A DNA stretch of 64,000 bases from Rhizobiales bacterium CCH10-E5 (GCA_001556125.1 LSIG01000139.1:5458-69457), one strand, 5' to 3'. Positions 44,981 to 54,333 are shown, numbered from the stretch's first letter. Notes: generated from the sequence alone by a model not told the origin. Program-made: numbers and translations.

Positions 44981-46657
44981 ATGCTGAGACTGGGACTGAC
45001 GGGCAAGATCATCCTGCTCTTCGCGCTGCTCAGTCTGACGGCGGCGGCGGGGCTGGTCAGCGCGATCCGGGGCCTCGACGAGGTGCGCGGCATCGACGAA
45101 GAAGCCATCGAGGCGCTCGATCTCGCCAATGCCGCCGCTCTGCTGGCGAACCGCGTCACCTATGCCTCGCTGCTCAGCCGGCTGAACGCCGATGCCGACA
45201 GGCGGCAGATGGAGGCGGCGCTCGACCAGCTCGACGGCGCGATCGAGCTGGTCGATTCGGCGCGGGCCGGCCTCGCCTCGTCGCTGCCCCCGGCCATGCG
45301 GGAGGCCAATCCGACACTCGACCCGCGGATCCGGACCTTCATCGCCTTCCAGCGCGGCATCGTCGAGATCGGCCGGCGGGTTTCGCCGAAAGCGGCGCTG
45401 CTCGAGGCCGATGCCGAGGAGGCGCGCGAGAACGTCCGCCAGATCATCGTCACCACGACGTCGCTGCGTGATGAGCTCGGGCGGCGCGCGGACGACGCCC
45501 GGGCCCGGTCGGTGGCGCTCGCTGCGGCGGTGCGCTGGCGCACCATCGCCCTGGCGCTGCTCCTGCCGCTCGCCGGCGGGTTCGCCACGTTCCTGCTGCT
45601 GCGCCTGCATCTGGTGCGGCCGCTGCGTGACCTGATGGCGACGATCGCGCGGGTCAGCTCTTCCCATGCACCGGCCCCTGTGCCGCACCAGGAGCGCTCC
45701 GACGAGATCGGGCAGCTCGCCCGCGTCGTGCACAGCCTCAGCGAGGTCCGTGCGACGCTCATCACGCGCGAGGCGGAGGCCGATCTGGCGCAGCGCAACC
45801 GACAGCAGCGCACGCAGGACCTTCACCGCATCGCCGACGAGTTCGAGCAGCGGCTCGGCACGCTGCTGTCCGAGATCGGCGTGGCGAGCGAGAGCCTACA
45901 TTCAGCGCTCCAAGACTCGGCGGTGCGGGTGCATCAGGTCTCGCGCAGTGCCGAGACGGCCGCCGCCTCGGTGGGGGGCGCGGGTGCGGAAGCCCAGCGC
46001 AGCAGCGAGGCGGCCTGGCGGCTCGAGCAGGTCATCGGGCAGATCAATGAAGAGGTCCGGCGCGTGTCGGTGATGGCGACCGAGGCGACACGGGAGGCCG
46101 TCGGCACGACGGCGCTGGTCGAGCGCCTGACCGACAATGCCACCCGGATCCGCGAGGTCGTCGGCCTGATCGAGGCGATCGCCCGGCAGACCAATCTGCT
46201 CGCCCTCAATGCGACGATCGAGGCTGCGCGCGCCGGGCCGCATGGGCGCGGCTTTGCCGTCGTGGCCAGTGAGGTCAAGGCGCTGTCGGCGCAGACGGCG
46301 AGCGCGACGGGTCAGATCGTGACCCGGATCGTGCAGGTCAACGAGGCGCTGTCGCATGCCGCGGGTGCGGTCTCGGCGATCGCCTCCAGCGTCGGCGCGG
46401 TCGAGCAGGCCAGCGTCGAGATCTCGACCATGGTCGGCTCACAGGCCGAGCTGGTGAACTCTCTTGGCGAGACCGTCGCTCATATCTCGGAGGTCACCGG
46501 GACCGCGGCGGGTGCGATGTCGGAGATCGCGGTTGCCAATGCCCAGAGCGTCGGCCAGGCCGACATGGGTGCGGCGAGCGCGCGCGCGCTGGACGAGCGC
46601 ATCGGCAGCCTGCAGCGCGAGGCGCTGGATTTCATGCGCCGCCTGCGCGCGGCCTGA
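44981..46657 (+). CDS. Methyl-accepting chemotaxis protein with helical sensor
   Basis: A 558-residue chemoreceptor. Membrane segment 1 is at about 8-28, followed by an all-helical periplasmic domain of about 150 residues (four-helix-bundle-like), membrane segment 2 (about 188-208), HAMP ([17 protein letters not shown]) and a signalling domain with the hairpin tip [20 protein letters not shown] and [17 protein letters not shown]. Unlike the receptor at 73-2061 it ends in MRRLRAA with no CheR-docking pentapeptide. The periplasmic part is shorter and not Cache-like. The stimulus is unknown. The gap upstream (44779-44980) is relatively AT-rich around 44880 with an AATCGATT palindrome (44884-44891). 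Confidence 0.92.
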   Translation: MLRLGLTGKIILLFALLSLTAAAGLVSAIRGLDEVRGIDEEAIEALDLANAAALLANRVTYASLLSRLNADADRRQMEAALDQLDGAIELVDSARAGLASSLPPAMREANPTLDPRIRTFIAFQRGIVEIGRRVSPKAALLEADAEEARENVRQIIVTTTSLRDELGRRADDARARSVALAAAVRWRTIALALLLPLAGGFATFLLLRLHLVRPLRDLMATIARVSSSHAPAPVPHQERSDEIGQLARVVHSLSEVRATLITREAEADLAQRNRQQRTQDLHRIADEFEQRLGTLLSEIGVASESLHSALQDSAVRVHQVSRSAETAAASVGGAGAEAQRSSEAAWRLEQVIGQINEEVRRVSVMATEATREAVGTTALVERLTDNATRIREVVGLIEAIARQTNLLALNATIEAARAGPHGRGFAVVASEVKALSAQTASATGQIVTRIVQVNEALSHAAGAVSAIASSVGAVEQASVEISTMVGSQAELVNSLGETVAHISEVTGTAAGAMSEIAVANAQSVGQADMGAASARALDERIGSLQREALDFMRRLRAA

Positions 46658-46735
46658 GGCCTTCGCCTTCGCGCTTGCCATCGCGGCGCGACTCGTCCCC
46701 ATCTGCGGCATGATTTCCCTTTGCCGCATCGCCGC

Positions 46736-47827
46736 ATGAGCTGGTCCCCGCAACAGGATGCCGCGCTGAGCGCGGTCGCGCGCTGGCTGCAGGCCGGCGA
46801 GCCGCAGCTCTTCCGCCTGTTCGGCTATGCCGGCACGGGCAAGACCACGCTGGCCCGCCACATTGCCGAGGCCGTCGACGGCGAGGTCGCCTTCGCCGCC
46901 TTCACCGGCAAGGCGGCGCTGGTCCTGCGCAACAAGGGCTGCGTCGGCGCGCAGACGATCCATTCGCTGATCTACCGTTCCCGGGGGGTCGACGAGGAGA
47001 GCCCGACCTTCGTGCTCAACCGCGAGAGCGCCGCCGCCAAGGCCAAGCTGATCATCATCGACGAATGCTCGATGGTGGATGAGGATCTCGGTCGCGACCT
47101 GCTCTCCTTCGGCACGCCGGTGCTGGTGCTGGGCGATCCCGCGCAGCTTCCTCCCGTCAAGGGCGGCGGCTACTTCACCGAGGCCGAGCCCGATATCATG
47201 CTCACCGAGGTCCACCGGCAGGCGGCGGACAACCCGATCGTGCGGATGTCGATGACGATCCGCGAGGGTGGCCGGCTCGATGTCGGCGATTATGGGAAGA
47301 GCCGCGTGATCCGGCGCAGCGAGGTCGATCCGCAGCTGGTGATGAGCGCCGACCAGGTGCTCGTCGGCCTGAACAAGACGCGGCGCAACTACAACGCCCG
47401 CATGCGTCAGATCATGGGCCGCACCGAGACCGTGCCGGTGGCGGGGGAGAAGCTCGTCTGCCTGCGCAACGACAAGAGCAAGGGCTTGCTCAATGGCGGC
47501 TCCTGGATCGTGCAGGAGCTGAAGACCTCGAAGCAGGGCCTCGTCACCATGCGCGTGACGCCGGAGGACGACCCCAACGCCAAGCCGGTCAAGGTCTCGG
47601 TGCTGCCGAACTTCTTCGACGGCACGGAGGAAGAGATTCCCTGGGAGCTGCGCAAGCACACCGACGAGTTCACTTTCGGCTACGCGCTCACCGTCCACAA
47701 GGCGCAGGGCTCGCAGTGGAACGACATCGTGCTGTTCGACGAGAGTTTCGCGTTCAGAGAGCACCGGGCAAGGTGGCTCTATACGGGGCTGACGCGGGCG
47801 GCGGAGACGATCACGGTGGTGGTATGA
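46736..47827 (+). CDS. ATP-dependent SF1 helicase, RecD/Dda-like
   Basis: A 363-residue AAA/SF1B helicase. It begins WSPQQDAALSAVARWL (Q motif), with Walker A in FGYAGTGKTTLARHI, Walker B in LIIIDECSMVDEDL, motif III in VLGDPAQLPPVKGGGYF, motif IV/V in GYALTVHKAQGSQWND and motif VI in YTGLTRAAETITV. The size is that of Dda-like phage and bacterial helicases, much shorter than RecD2. Such enzymes unwind DNA 5' to 3'. The ATG at 46736 is preferred over one five codons upstream since it begins the Q motif. No replication or phage gene is nearby. Confidence 0.92.
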   Translation: MSWSPQQDAALSAVARWLQAGEPQLFRLFGYAGTGKTTLARHIAEAVDGEVAFAAFTGKAALVLRNKGCVGAQTIHSLIYRSRGVDEESPTFVLNRESAAAKAKLIIIDECSMVDEDLGRDLLSFGTPVLVLGDPAQLPPVKGGGYFTEAEPDIMLTEVHRQAADNPIVRMSMTIREGGRLDVGDYGKSRVIRRSEVDPQLVMSADQVLVGLNKTRRNYNARMRQIMGRTETVPVAGEKLVCLRNDKSKGLLNGGSWIVQELKTSKQGLVTMRVTPEDDPNAKPVKVSVLPNFFDGTEEEIPWELRKHTDEFTFGYALTVHKAQGSQWNDIVLFDESFAFREHRARWLYTGLTRAAETITVVV

Positions 47828-47848
47828 AGTGGATCGCCTGAACCAGCG

Positions 47849-47950
47849 CGTCATCCTGGGGTGACCGAAGGTCGGCCCGGGATCCATCGTAGCGCGCTGC
47901 CGAGCCCTACAATGGATCCCGGCCTTCGCTTCGCTCCGGCCAGGATGACG
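47849..47950. repeat. Palindromic intergenic repeat after the helicase gene
   Basis: Perfect outer arms CGTCATCCTGG (47849-47859) and CCAGGATGACG (47940-47950), and perfect inner arms CGGGATCCAT (47878-47887) and ATGGATCCCG (47912-47921). It has the same outer-inner plan as the element at 13571-13692. It lies between the convergent helicase and anti-sigma genes and covers most of the gap. Confidence 0.85.
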
Positions 47951-47969
47951 GCGCGCTTCAGGCGCCCCC

Positions 47970-48707
47970 TCACAAAGCCTGCGACGTTGTCCCCTTTGCC
48001 ACGATCGGTCCGGTCGGCCGGCCCGTCGGCGAGCCGGTCGCGGGTTCGATCGTGATCTCGAAGAGCTGGTTGGCGCCCAATGGCAGCTGGTCGAGCCGCA
48101 GCGGCGTGGTGCGGGCGCGGTCGATCAGGCCGACCGAGCGCGGGCCCACAGCGCGGTCCCACAGCGTCCAGATCTCCAGCGCCTTGCCTTCGGGCACCGC
48201 GATGTTCTGCAGCGGCACCATCTCGACGCGGCCGTCGGGATAAGTGTTGACCACGGCCGCAGCGACATTGGTGTCCGTCAGCAGCACAGCGACCATCAGC
48301 GGCTGGCGCTTGGCGCGGTCGAGCGCGCTGTTGAGGCCAATGGCGAGCAGGATCGCGGCGAGCGCACCGGCAAGTGCTGCTCCACGCCAGACGAAGAGGC
48401 TGTTCCACCACTCTGCGAGTGTGCCTCCGGCCTTCACCGCCTTGGCGCGGCCGCGCTCGGCAGCGGGCAGGATGGCCGCGATCTCGGCCTCGATCCGCGC
48501 CCAGAGGCTGGGCGAGGGCGGGATCGGCCTTGCCGTCGCGTCGATGGCGGCGAGATGACCGCGCCAGCTCTCGACGCTCGCGGCCAGAGCCGGCTCGCGC
48601 GCGATGCGCTGTTCCAGCCGCTCGCGATCCGCACCCTCGACGAGGCCGAGCACATATTCGCCGGCGAGCGCGTCGCGCTCGGGAGCCGATTCAGGGGAGG
48701 GGCTCAT
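47970..48707 (-). CDS. Anti-sigma factor (RskA-like)
   Basis: A 245-residue single-pass membrane protein. The cytoplasmic N-terminal anti-sigma domain (ERDALAGEYVLGLVEGADRE, no HxxxCxxC zinc motif) is followed by one membrane segment (about 110-132, LAGALAAILLAIGL) and a periplasmic domain of the anti-sigma-K type with VNTYPDGRVEMVPLQNIAVP and ALEIWTLWD. Its ATG overlaps the TGA of the sigma gene (ATGA), the standard arrangement for an ECF sigma factor and its inhibitor. Release would require regulated proteolysis or a periplasmic signal, neither of which is encoded nearby. Confidence 0.93.
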   Translation of the reverse strand: MSPSPESAPERDALAGEYVLGLVEGADRERLEQRIAREPALAASVESWRGHLAAIDATARPIPPSPSLWARIEAEIAAILPAAERGRAKAVKAGGTLAEWWNSLFVWRGAALAGALAAILLAIGLNSALDRAKRQPLMVAVLLTDTNVAAAVVNTYPDGRVEMVPLQNIAVPEGKALEIWTLWDRAVGPRSVGLIDRARTTPLRLDQLPLGANQLFEITIEPATGSPTGRPTGPIVAKGTTSQAL

Positions 48708-49264
48708 CCGAGGCACTCCTTCAGGGCGATCAGCGAGCGCCGGATCCAGGATTTCACGCTGCCGATCGGCAGGCCGAGCTTGCCGGCGATCTCGCCATGG
48801 GTCAGGCCCTGGACGAAGGCGAGCAGCACGAGGCCGCGCCGCTGCGGCGGCAGCGTCTCCAGGCAGGCATGCAGCGCCTTGGCGTCGGACAGCTTCGACA
48901 TCACGGTTTCCGGATCGTCCTCTTCGCTCGCGGTTTCTTCCCCGAGGGGCGCTTCGCTCGTCTCGGTCCGCTTCTCGTCGCGCAGGATGGAAAGGGCACG
49001 GTTGCGCAGGATGGCGTAGATCCAGGTCAGGCCGGCGCCGCGCTGCGGATCGAAGCGCGCGGCATGCCGCCAGATCAGGACGAACGCATCCTGCACAGCC
49101 TCCTCGGCCAAGGCGCGACGCTTCAGCAGACGCTGGGCGACACCGATCATACGCGGCGACTCGGCGTCATAGATGCGCCGGAGCGCGGATTTATCTCCAG
49201 CGGCGCAAGCCAGCAGCGCCGCTTCGATCTCGCCCGCCTTCTGCGTCAACGTGAAGTCCCCCAC
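48704..49264 (-). CDS. ECF RNA polymerase sigma factor
   Basis: About 186 residues. Region 2 is seen in RRIYDAESPRMIGVAQRLLK and AEEAVQDAFVLIWRHAARFD, with WIYAILRNRAL, and region 4 in LPPQRRGLVLLAFVQGLTHG followed by EIAGKLGLPIGSVKSWIRR. It fits the SigK-like group that pairs with RskA-type anti-sigma factors. The GTG at 49264, with GGAG upstream, is preferred over a TTG at 49309 because the candidate promoter (49305-49329) would start transcription near 49298, inside the longer version. It is divergent from DUF4394, a likely target. Confidence 0.92.
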   Translation of the reverse strand: MGDFTLTQKAGEIEAALLACAAGDKSALRRIYDAESPRMIGVAQRLLKRRALAEEAVQDAFVLIWRHAARFDPQRGAGLTWIYAILRNRALSILRDEKRTETSEAPLGEETASEEDDPETVMSKLSDAKALHACLETLPPQRRGLVLLAFVQGLTHGEIAGKLGLPIGSVKSWIRRSLIALKECLG

Positions 49265-49304
49265 CGTCTCCAGCCCCCGCGGCACCGCCGGGGCACCGAC
49301 GCCC

Positions 49305-49329
49305 AACACGGGAATACAGTGCCGGTTCC
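49305..49329 (-). promoter_or_regulatory. GGAAC-N17-GTT promoter of the sigma operon
   Basis: On the minus strand GGAAC (49329-49325) is followed after 17 bases by GTT (49307-49305), with GGAACC and a TGTT extension. This is the pattern of ECF promoters in alphaproteobacteria, either autoregulation by this sigma factor or the EcfG general stress sigma factor. On the opposite strand the sequence GGGAAT (49310-49315) may be part of a promoter toward DUF4394, but no convincing -10 box follows. Confidence 0.5.
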
Positions 49330-49455
49330 CCTCCGGATGCAGGATTTTCCTTTATTTTTCAGTCTGCATCCACGCGCGCTCCGCCGCGATAGCCGCTGGG
49401 AGTGCCGCGGGCTCAGCACCGAGCGGTACCGCAACAGAACCCGGAGGACAATAAC

Positions 49456-50250
49456 ATGACCAGGACACTGCGCCTTGCGCTGACCGCCTCGACGCTTCTC
49501 GGGGCGTCGCTCTCCGCCTCGCTTTCCGCCCAGGCCGGAATGCTCGCTGCGCTCACCGGCGACAACACCCTGACGATGATCGACACCGCGACGCAGAAGG
49601 CCGGCAAGTCGATGAAAGTGACCGGCATCGCCGGCAAGATCGCCGGCATCGATGTGCGCCCGGCCGACGGCCTGCTCTATGCGCTGTCCACCGACGGCAC
49701 GATCTACACGGTCGACGCGGCCGGCAAGGCGACAATGAAGTCGAAGATGGACACGGTGCTGGCGGCGGGCGCGATGGCGACCGTCGATTTCAACCCGGCC
49801 GCCGACCGGCTGCGCGTGATCGGCTCCGACGGCACCAATCTCCGCGTCAATGTCGAAGACGGCAAGACCACCGTCGACGGCAAGCTGAAATTCGCCGAGA
49901 CCGACATGCACAAGGGCGAGACGCCGATGGTCGTCGCCGGCGCCTACACCAACTCGGTCAAGGGCACCAAGGAGACGGCCCTTTACGACATCGACGGCAA
50001 GATCGGCGCGCTGCTGAAGCAGGCGCCGCCGAATGACGGCGTGCTCGGCGCCGTCGGCAAGCTCGGCGCGACGCCGAAGGCGATCGCCTTCGACATCGAG
50101 ACGGCGGCGGATGGCAGCAACACCGGCTGGCTGGTCGCCGATGGCGCGCTCCACAAGGTCGATCTCTCCTCCGGAAAGGCGACGATGGTCGGCAAGATCG
50201 CCGGGCTGAGCGGCACGGTTCGCGACGTGGCCGCGCTGCCGGCGATGTGA
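49456..50250 (+). CDS. DUF4394-domain secreted protein
   Basis: A 264-residue exported protein. The signal peptide (RTLRLALTASTLLGASLS, cleavage near AQA) is followed by a DUF4394 beta-propeller-like region with GIDVRPADGLLYALSTDGTI, VDFNPAADRLRVIGSDGTNL and AYTNSVKGTKETALYDIDG. The function of DUF4394 is unknown; in many bacteria it sits next to SigK/RskA-type sigma pairs, as here (191-base divergent gap). GGAGG (49443-49447) precedes the ATG. Codons favour GCC, GGC and AAG, suggesting good expression. A strong terminator follows. Confidence 0.92.
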   Translation: MTRTLRLALTASTLLGASLSASLSAQAGMLAALTGDNTLTMIDTATQKAGKSMKVTGIAGKIAGIDVRPADGLLYALSTDGTIYTVDAAGKATMKSKMDTVLAAGAMATVDFNPAADRLRVIGSDGTNLRVNVEDGKTTVDGKLKFAETDMHKGETPMVVAGAYTNSVKGTKETALYDIDGKIGALLKQAPPNDGVLGAVGKLGATPKAIAFDIETAADGSNTGWLVADGALHKVDLSSGKATMVGKIAGLSGTVRDVAALPAM

Positions 50251-50279
50251 CGACGGGCGTCTTTCGCGCCGAAACAAGG

Positions 50280-50312
50280 CCACCGCCCGATCGGGGCGGT
50301 GGTTTCTTTTTT
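50280..50312 (+). terminator. Rho-independent terminator after the DUF4394 gene
   Basis: Perfect 9-bp arms CCACCGCCC (50280-50288) and GGGCGGTGG (50294-50302) with a 5-base loop, then TTTCTTTTTT (50303-50312). It isolates the DUF4394 transcript from the downstream DUF1800 gene. Confidence 0.9.
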
Positions 50313-50450
50313 GTGCAGAATCGCCAATCTTTGCCGTGCTGCGCGCAACTCGCGACGACAAAGCTTCGCATTGTCCCGGCCGCTTTCCGTTTTTTGCCAC
50401 GATTGAGGCTCTAGTCTCTGTCACGAGAAGGACCCGGCCGGAGGCGACGC

Positions 50451-51896
50451 ATGGCGAGCCCGAGCGTGTTGCGCAGCGAGAGCGTGGGGTTGCAGCGCTT
50501 CGGGCTGGGGTTCGGCCTCGGCCAGACCCCCGATATTCGTACCCGCGCCCGTGAGCGCCTGCTGGCCGAGATCGAGCGGCGCACCCTGCCGCAGCCGACC
50601 GGGCTGCCCTATTCGGGAGCCGCGGAGATCGGAGCCGCGCTCTACGCCTTCGAGGATGCCGAGCGGGCGGCACGCGAGGCGAAGCCCCCTGCCGGCCAGC
50701 AGGTCGCGGCGGCTGCGGCTCCTCCGGGTCAAACCTCCAGTGCACAGAACCAGATGGCGCAGCCGAAACCCGCCAATGAGCCGGCGCTGCCCTACCGGAC
50801 CTATCGCGACGAGGTTTCGGCGCGGGTGCGGCTGGCGCTGGAGGCCGAGACCGGCTTCGGGGAACGGCTCGTCCAGTTCTGGTCGAACCATTTCTGCATC
50901 GGCGCCACCAAGAGCAACATGACGCGGATCATGGCCGGCGCCTATGAGCGCGAAGCGATCCGCCCGCATGTTTTCGGCCGCTTCGCCGATATGCTGGTCG
51001 CGGCCGAGAGCCACCCGGCCATGCTGGAGTTTCTCGACAACCGTCTTTCGATCGGCCCGTCCTCGCCAGCCGGCAAGCGGCGCGGCCGCGGGCTCAACGA
51101 GAACCTCGCCCGCGAGATCCTGGAGTTGCACACGCTCGGGGTCTCGGGCGGCTATGCCCAGGTCGACGTCACCAATCTGGCGCGGATCATCACGGGCTGG
51201 ACGGTGGTCGGCCGCGAGGCGGTGCTGGGCTTCCCCGGCTCCTTTGCCTTCAATGCCGGGTTGCACGAGCCGGGTGCGCCGGAACTCCTCGGCAAGCCCT
51301 ATGGCCAGCCGGGCAAGGAGAAGGGGCTGGCGGCGCTGACCGATCTCGCCCGCCATCCCGCGACGGCCGATTTCATCGCGATCAAGCTCGTCCGGCATTT
51401 CGTTGCCGACGATCCGCCGCCGGCGCTGGTGTGCGACCTCTCGGCGGTGTTTCGGAAGACCGAAGGCGACCTTGCCGCGGTGTCGCGGGCGCTGATCGAG
51501 TCGGATGCGGCGTGGGGTGCCGAGCCGACAAAAATCCGTTCGCCGCAGGAATTCCTGCTGGCCGCCTTCCGCGCACTGGGGCGCAAGGCTGAGTTCGGCC
51601 AGATCGTCGGTCCGCTGACTGCGATGGGGCAGCCCTTCTGGCAGCCGTCCGGCCCCAATGGCTATCCCGATGGCAACGAGGCCTGGGCCTCGCCCGAGGG
51701 CATCAAGACGCGCATCGACGTCGCGGCCGGCTGGGGCCGGCAGGCTGCCGGCAGCGTGCCCGATCCCCGCGCCCTGACCGAGGACATCCTCGGGCCTCTG
51801 CTCTCGCCCGAGACGCGTCAGGCGGTGGCGCGCGCCGACAGCAAGCCGCAGGCGCTGGCGCTGCTGCTGCTGTCGCCCGAATTCCAGCGGAGGTGA
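50451..51896 (+). CDS. DUF1800-domain protein
   Basis: A 481-residue protein of the DUF1800 family. Landmarks are FGLGFGLGQTPDIRTRARER near the start, LVQFWSNHFCIGATK, ENLAREILELHTLGVSGGY, ADFIAIKLVRHFVADDPPP and SPEFQRR at the end. The family is always followed, as here, by DUF1501 and is of unknown function; a role in extracellular or periplasmic polymer handling has been suggested but is not established. No signal peptide is visible. GGAGG (50440-50444) precedes the ATG. The gene shares GTGA with the next, so the pair is translationally coupled. Confidence 0.92.
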   Translation: MASPSVLRSESVGLQRFGLGFGLGQTPDIRTRARERLLAEIERRTLPQPTGLPYSGAAEIGAALYAFEDAERAAREAKPPAGQQVAAAAAPPGQTSSAQNQMAQPKPANEPALPYRTYRDEVSARVRLALEAETGFGERLVQFWSNHFCIGATKSNMTRIMAGAYEREAIRPHVFGRFADMLVAAESHPAMLEFLDNRLSIGPSSPAGKRRGRGLNENLAREILELHTLGVSGGYAQVDVTNLARIITGWTVVGREAVLGFPGSFAFNAGLHEPGAPELLGKPYGQPGKEKGLAALTDLARHPATADFIAIKLVRHFVADDPPPALVCDLSAVFRKTEGDLAAVSRALIESDAAWGAEPTKIRSPQEFLLAAFRALGRKAEFGQIVGPLTAMGQPFWQPSGPNGYPDGNEAWASPEGIKTRIDVAAGWGRQAAGSVPDPRALTEDILGPLLSPETRQAVARADSKPQALALLLLSPEFQRR

Positions 51897-51901
51897 GCCC
51901 G

Positions 51902-53149
51902 ATGCTCGACGACGACGATGATTGCGAAAAGATGACGCCGTCGCGCCGTGCCGTGCTGGGTGCGGCCGGGGCGCTCTTCGCCTGGTCCTTCGTGCCAAGA
52001 TTCGCGTATGCGGCGGCGGGTGCCCGCGATCCGCGCTTCCTGCTGGTGGTGCTGCGCGGCGCGCTGGACGGGCTCTCGGCCGTGCCGCCGCTGGGCGACC
52101 CTGATTATGCTGGTTTGCGCGAGGGCATCGCGCTGACGAAGGACGGGCCCGATGCGGCGCTGCCGCTCGAGGGATTCTTCTATCTGCACCCCGCGATGCC
52201 GAACCTCGCCCGGCTCTATGCCGCCGGCCAGGCGTCGGTCGTGCATGCGGCCGCGACGGGCTATCGCGAGCGCTCGCATTTCGACGGGCAGGATGTGCTG
52301 GAAAGCGGGCAGGGCGGTCCGGGCAAGACCGAGAGTGGCTGGCTCAACCGGCTGATCGCCAGTCTTCCGGCCGGGGAGGGCATTTCGCGCAAGGGCGTGC
52401 TCGGGGTCGGCGTGGTGCCGCCGCTGGTGGTGCGCGGCGAGGCGCCGGTGCTGGGCTGGGCGCCGCCGCGCATGGCGCGGGCCGGCTCCGATCTGATCCA
52501 GCGTCTGGAGGACCTCTACGGGCAGCGCGATCCGGGGCTGGCCCGTGCGCTCGCCCAGGCGAAGTTGACCGAGGAGATCGCCCGGCGCCAGGGCATGAGC
52601 GGCGAGGCGAGGGGCGGTGGCGGGCCCGACAGCGCGGAGGGCATGAAGCGCATCGCCGAAGGCGCAGCGGCGCTGGTCGGCGCCGATGACGGGCCGCGCA
52701 TCGCCGCGCTCGCCTTCGAGGGCTGGGATACCCATGCCAATGAGGGTGGCGCCAGGGGCCGGCTGGCGCAGCTGCTGGGCGGGCTCGACGGCGCGCTGGC
52801 GACCTTCGAGCAGGGCCTCAAGCCGGTCTGGAAGGATACGGTGGTGATGGTGGTGACCGAGTTCGGCCGCACCGCGAAGGTCAACGGCACCGTCGGCACC
52901 GATCACGGCACCGGCACGGTCGCCTTCCTCGTCGGCGGCGCCGTCAAGGGCGGGCGGATGATCGTCGACTGGCCGGGGCTGAAGCTGGAGCAGCTCCACG
53001 AGAAGCGCGACCTGAAGCCCACCACCGACATTCGCGCCGTGGCGAAGGGTGTGGTCGCGGATCTGTTCGGCGTGTCAGGACCGGTTCTGGCGGAAAAGGT
53101 GTTTCCGGGCAGCGGCGGGATTGGGCCGATGGCGGGGCTGGTGGGGTAG
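51902..53149 (+). CDS. DUF1501-domain protein with Tat signal
   Basis: A 415-residue protein of the DUF1501 (sulfatase-like alkaline phosphatase fold) family. A twin-arginine signal TPSRRAVLGAAGALFAWSF is followed by DPRFLLVVLRGALDGLSAVP, YRERSHFDGQDVLESG, FEGWDTHANEGGARG and VVMVVTEFGRTAKVNGTVGT with DHGTGTVAFLVGG. Asp and His residues of the alkaline phosphatase metal site seem retained (RSHFDGQD, WDTHAN, TDHGTG). The ATG at 51902 has GGAGG eight bases upstream; a GTG at 51893 overlaps the DUF1800 stop. Substrate and partner role are not known. Confidence 0.92.
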   Translation: MLDDDDDCEKMTPSRRAVLGAAGALFAWSFVPRFAYAAAGARDPRFLLVVLRGALDGLSAVPPLGDPDYAGLREGIALTKDGPDAALPLEGFFYLHPAMPNLARLYAAGQASVVHAAATGYRERSHFDGQDVLESGQGGPGKTESGWLNRLIASLPAGEGISRKGVLGVGVVPPLVVRGEAPVLGWAPPRMARAGSDLIQRLEDLYGQRDPGLARALAQAKLTEEIARRQGMSGEARGGGGPDSAEGMKRIAEGAAALVGADDGPRIAALAFEGWDTHANEGGARGRLAQLLGGLDGALATFEQGLKPVWKDTVVMVVTEFGRTAKVNGTVGTDHGTGTVAFLVGGAVKGGRMIVDWPGLKLEQLHEKRDLKPTTDIRAVAKGVVADLFGVSGPVLAEKVFPGSGGIGPMAGLVG

Positions 53150-53156
53150 GGGGCTG

Positions 53157-53233
53157 CGTCATGCTCGGCGAAACCCCGAGCATCCCCTGCACGAGATTCC
53201 CGGGTCGCGGCGTCGCCGCGCCCGAGAATGACG
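53157..53233. repeat. Palindromic intergenic repeat between DUF1501 and leuD
   Basis: Outer CGTCAT (53157-53162) and ATGACG (53228-53233) enclose an 8-bp hairpin ATGCTCGG / CCGAGCAT (53161-53168 and 53176-53183). The left hairpin carries the ATGCTCGG core and the right end the GAGAATGACG ending, which is the same mixture as in the 43037-43137 element. It lies between convergent genes. Confidence 0.75.
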
Positions 53234-53240
53234 TGGCGCC

Positions 53241-53843
53241 TCAAGCCCAGGCGCGCGCCTTCAGCTTCTCCTCATAGGCCTCGATCTTCGGGGCCTTCTC
53301 CATGGTCAGGCCGATATCGTCGAGGCCGTTCATCAGGCAGTGCTTGCGGAAAGGATCGATCTCGAAGCGGATCTCGCCGCCGTCCGGGCCCTTGATGGTC
53401 TGATTGCCGAGATCGACCGTCAGCGTCGCGTTGGAACCGCGATCGGCGTCGTCGAACAGCTTCTCGAGGTCCTCGGGGCTGACGACGATCGGCAGGATGC
53501 CGTTCTTGAAGCAGTTGTTGTAGAAGATGTCGGCGAAGCTCGTGGAGATCACGCAGCGGATGCCGAAGTCGAGCAGCGCCCAGGGGGCGTGCTCGCGCGA
53601 GGAGCCGCAGCCGAAATTGTCGCCGGCGACGAGGATCTCCGACTTGCGATAGGCCGGCTGGTTCAGGACGAAATCGGGGTTCTCCGAGCCGTCCTCCTTA
53701 TAGCGCATCTCCGAGAACAGCGCGGTACCGAGGCCGGTGCGCTTGATCGTCTTGAGGTACTGCTTGGGGATGATCATGTCGGTGTCGACATTGATCACCT
53801 TCAGCGGCGCGGGCGTCGAGGTCAGGGTGGTGAAGGGCTGCAT
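53241..53843 (-). CDS. leuD: 3-isopropylmalate dehydratase small subunit
   Basis: A 200-residue LeuD, which with LeuC isomerises 2-isopropylmalate to 3-isopropylmalate in leucine synthesis. Landmarks are [40 protein letters not shown] and [17 protein letters not shown]. Length and motifs are canonical. It is separated from leuC by about 1.26 kb holding four small genes on the same strand, whereas leuC and leuD usually sit next to each other. Confidence 0.96.
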   Translation of the reverse strand: MQPFTTLTSTPAPLKVINVDTDMIIPKQYLKTIKRTGLGTALFSEMRYKEDGSENPDFVLNQPAYRKSEILVAGDNFGCGSSREHAPWALLDFGIRCVISTSFADIFYNNCFKNGILPIVVSPEDLEKLFDDADRGSNATLTVDLGNQTIKGPDGGEIRFEIDPFRKHCLMNGLDDIGLTMEKAPKIEAYEEKLKARAWA

Positions 53844-53880
53844 GAGCGGTCGGTCCTTGCTGCTTGACGGGTGTCGCCGG

Positions 53881-54333
53881 TCATTCCGCGGCGCGTTCGA
53901 TGGCTTCGAGATCCTCGTCCGAGAAGCCGAAATGGTGGCCGATCTCGTGGATCAGGACATGGGTGACGATGTGGCCCAGCGTCTCGTCATGCTCGGCCCA
54001 GTAGTCGAGGATCGGGCGGCGGTAGAGATGGATGGTGTTGGGCATCTGGCCGGTCTGCGGGGCATAGCCCTGCTGCGGCAGGCCGATGCCGGTGAAGAGG
54101 CCAAGGATGTCGAAGGGGCTCTCGGCCTCGAGCTCCTTGCAGACATCGTCCTCGGGGAATTCGGTGACGTTGAAGATCACGTCGCTGCAGAGCGCGCGGA
54201 ACTCCTCCGGCAGCCGGTCGAAGGCGGCCTGCGCCATGACCTCGAAGGCCTCGATCGAGGGCGCGCGTGTACCCTCCCAGTCGATCTCGGCCGGGTTGGC
54301 TGCGGCGGCCCGAATGGCGGGAACGCTCCCCAT
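53881..54333 (-). CDS. Zincin-like metallopeptidase-family protein
   Basis: A 150-residue protein of the MMP-like zinc metallopeptidase family common in alphaproteobacteria and actinobacteria. The zinc motif is [20 protein letters not shown] (HExGHHxGxxD). [30 protein letters not shown] and [20 protein letters not shown] precede it. The substrate is unknown, and it has no signal peptide, so it acts in the cytoplasm. The ATG at 54333 shares one base with the stop of the preceding membrane protein gene (TGATG). It is 37 bases upstream of leuD in the same transcript unit. Confidence 0.9.
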   Translation of the reverse strand: MGSVPAIRAAAANPAEIDWEGTRAPSIEAFEVMAQAAFDRLPEEFRALCSDVIFNVTEFPEDDVCKELEAESPFDILGLFTGIGLPQQGYAPQTGQMPNTIHLYRRPILDYWAEHDETLGHIVTHVLIHEIGHHFGFSDEDLEAIERAAE

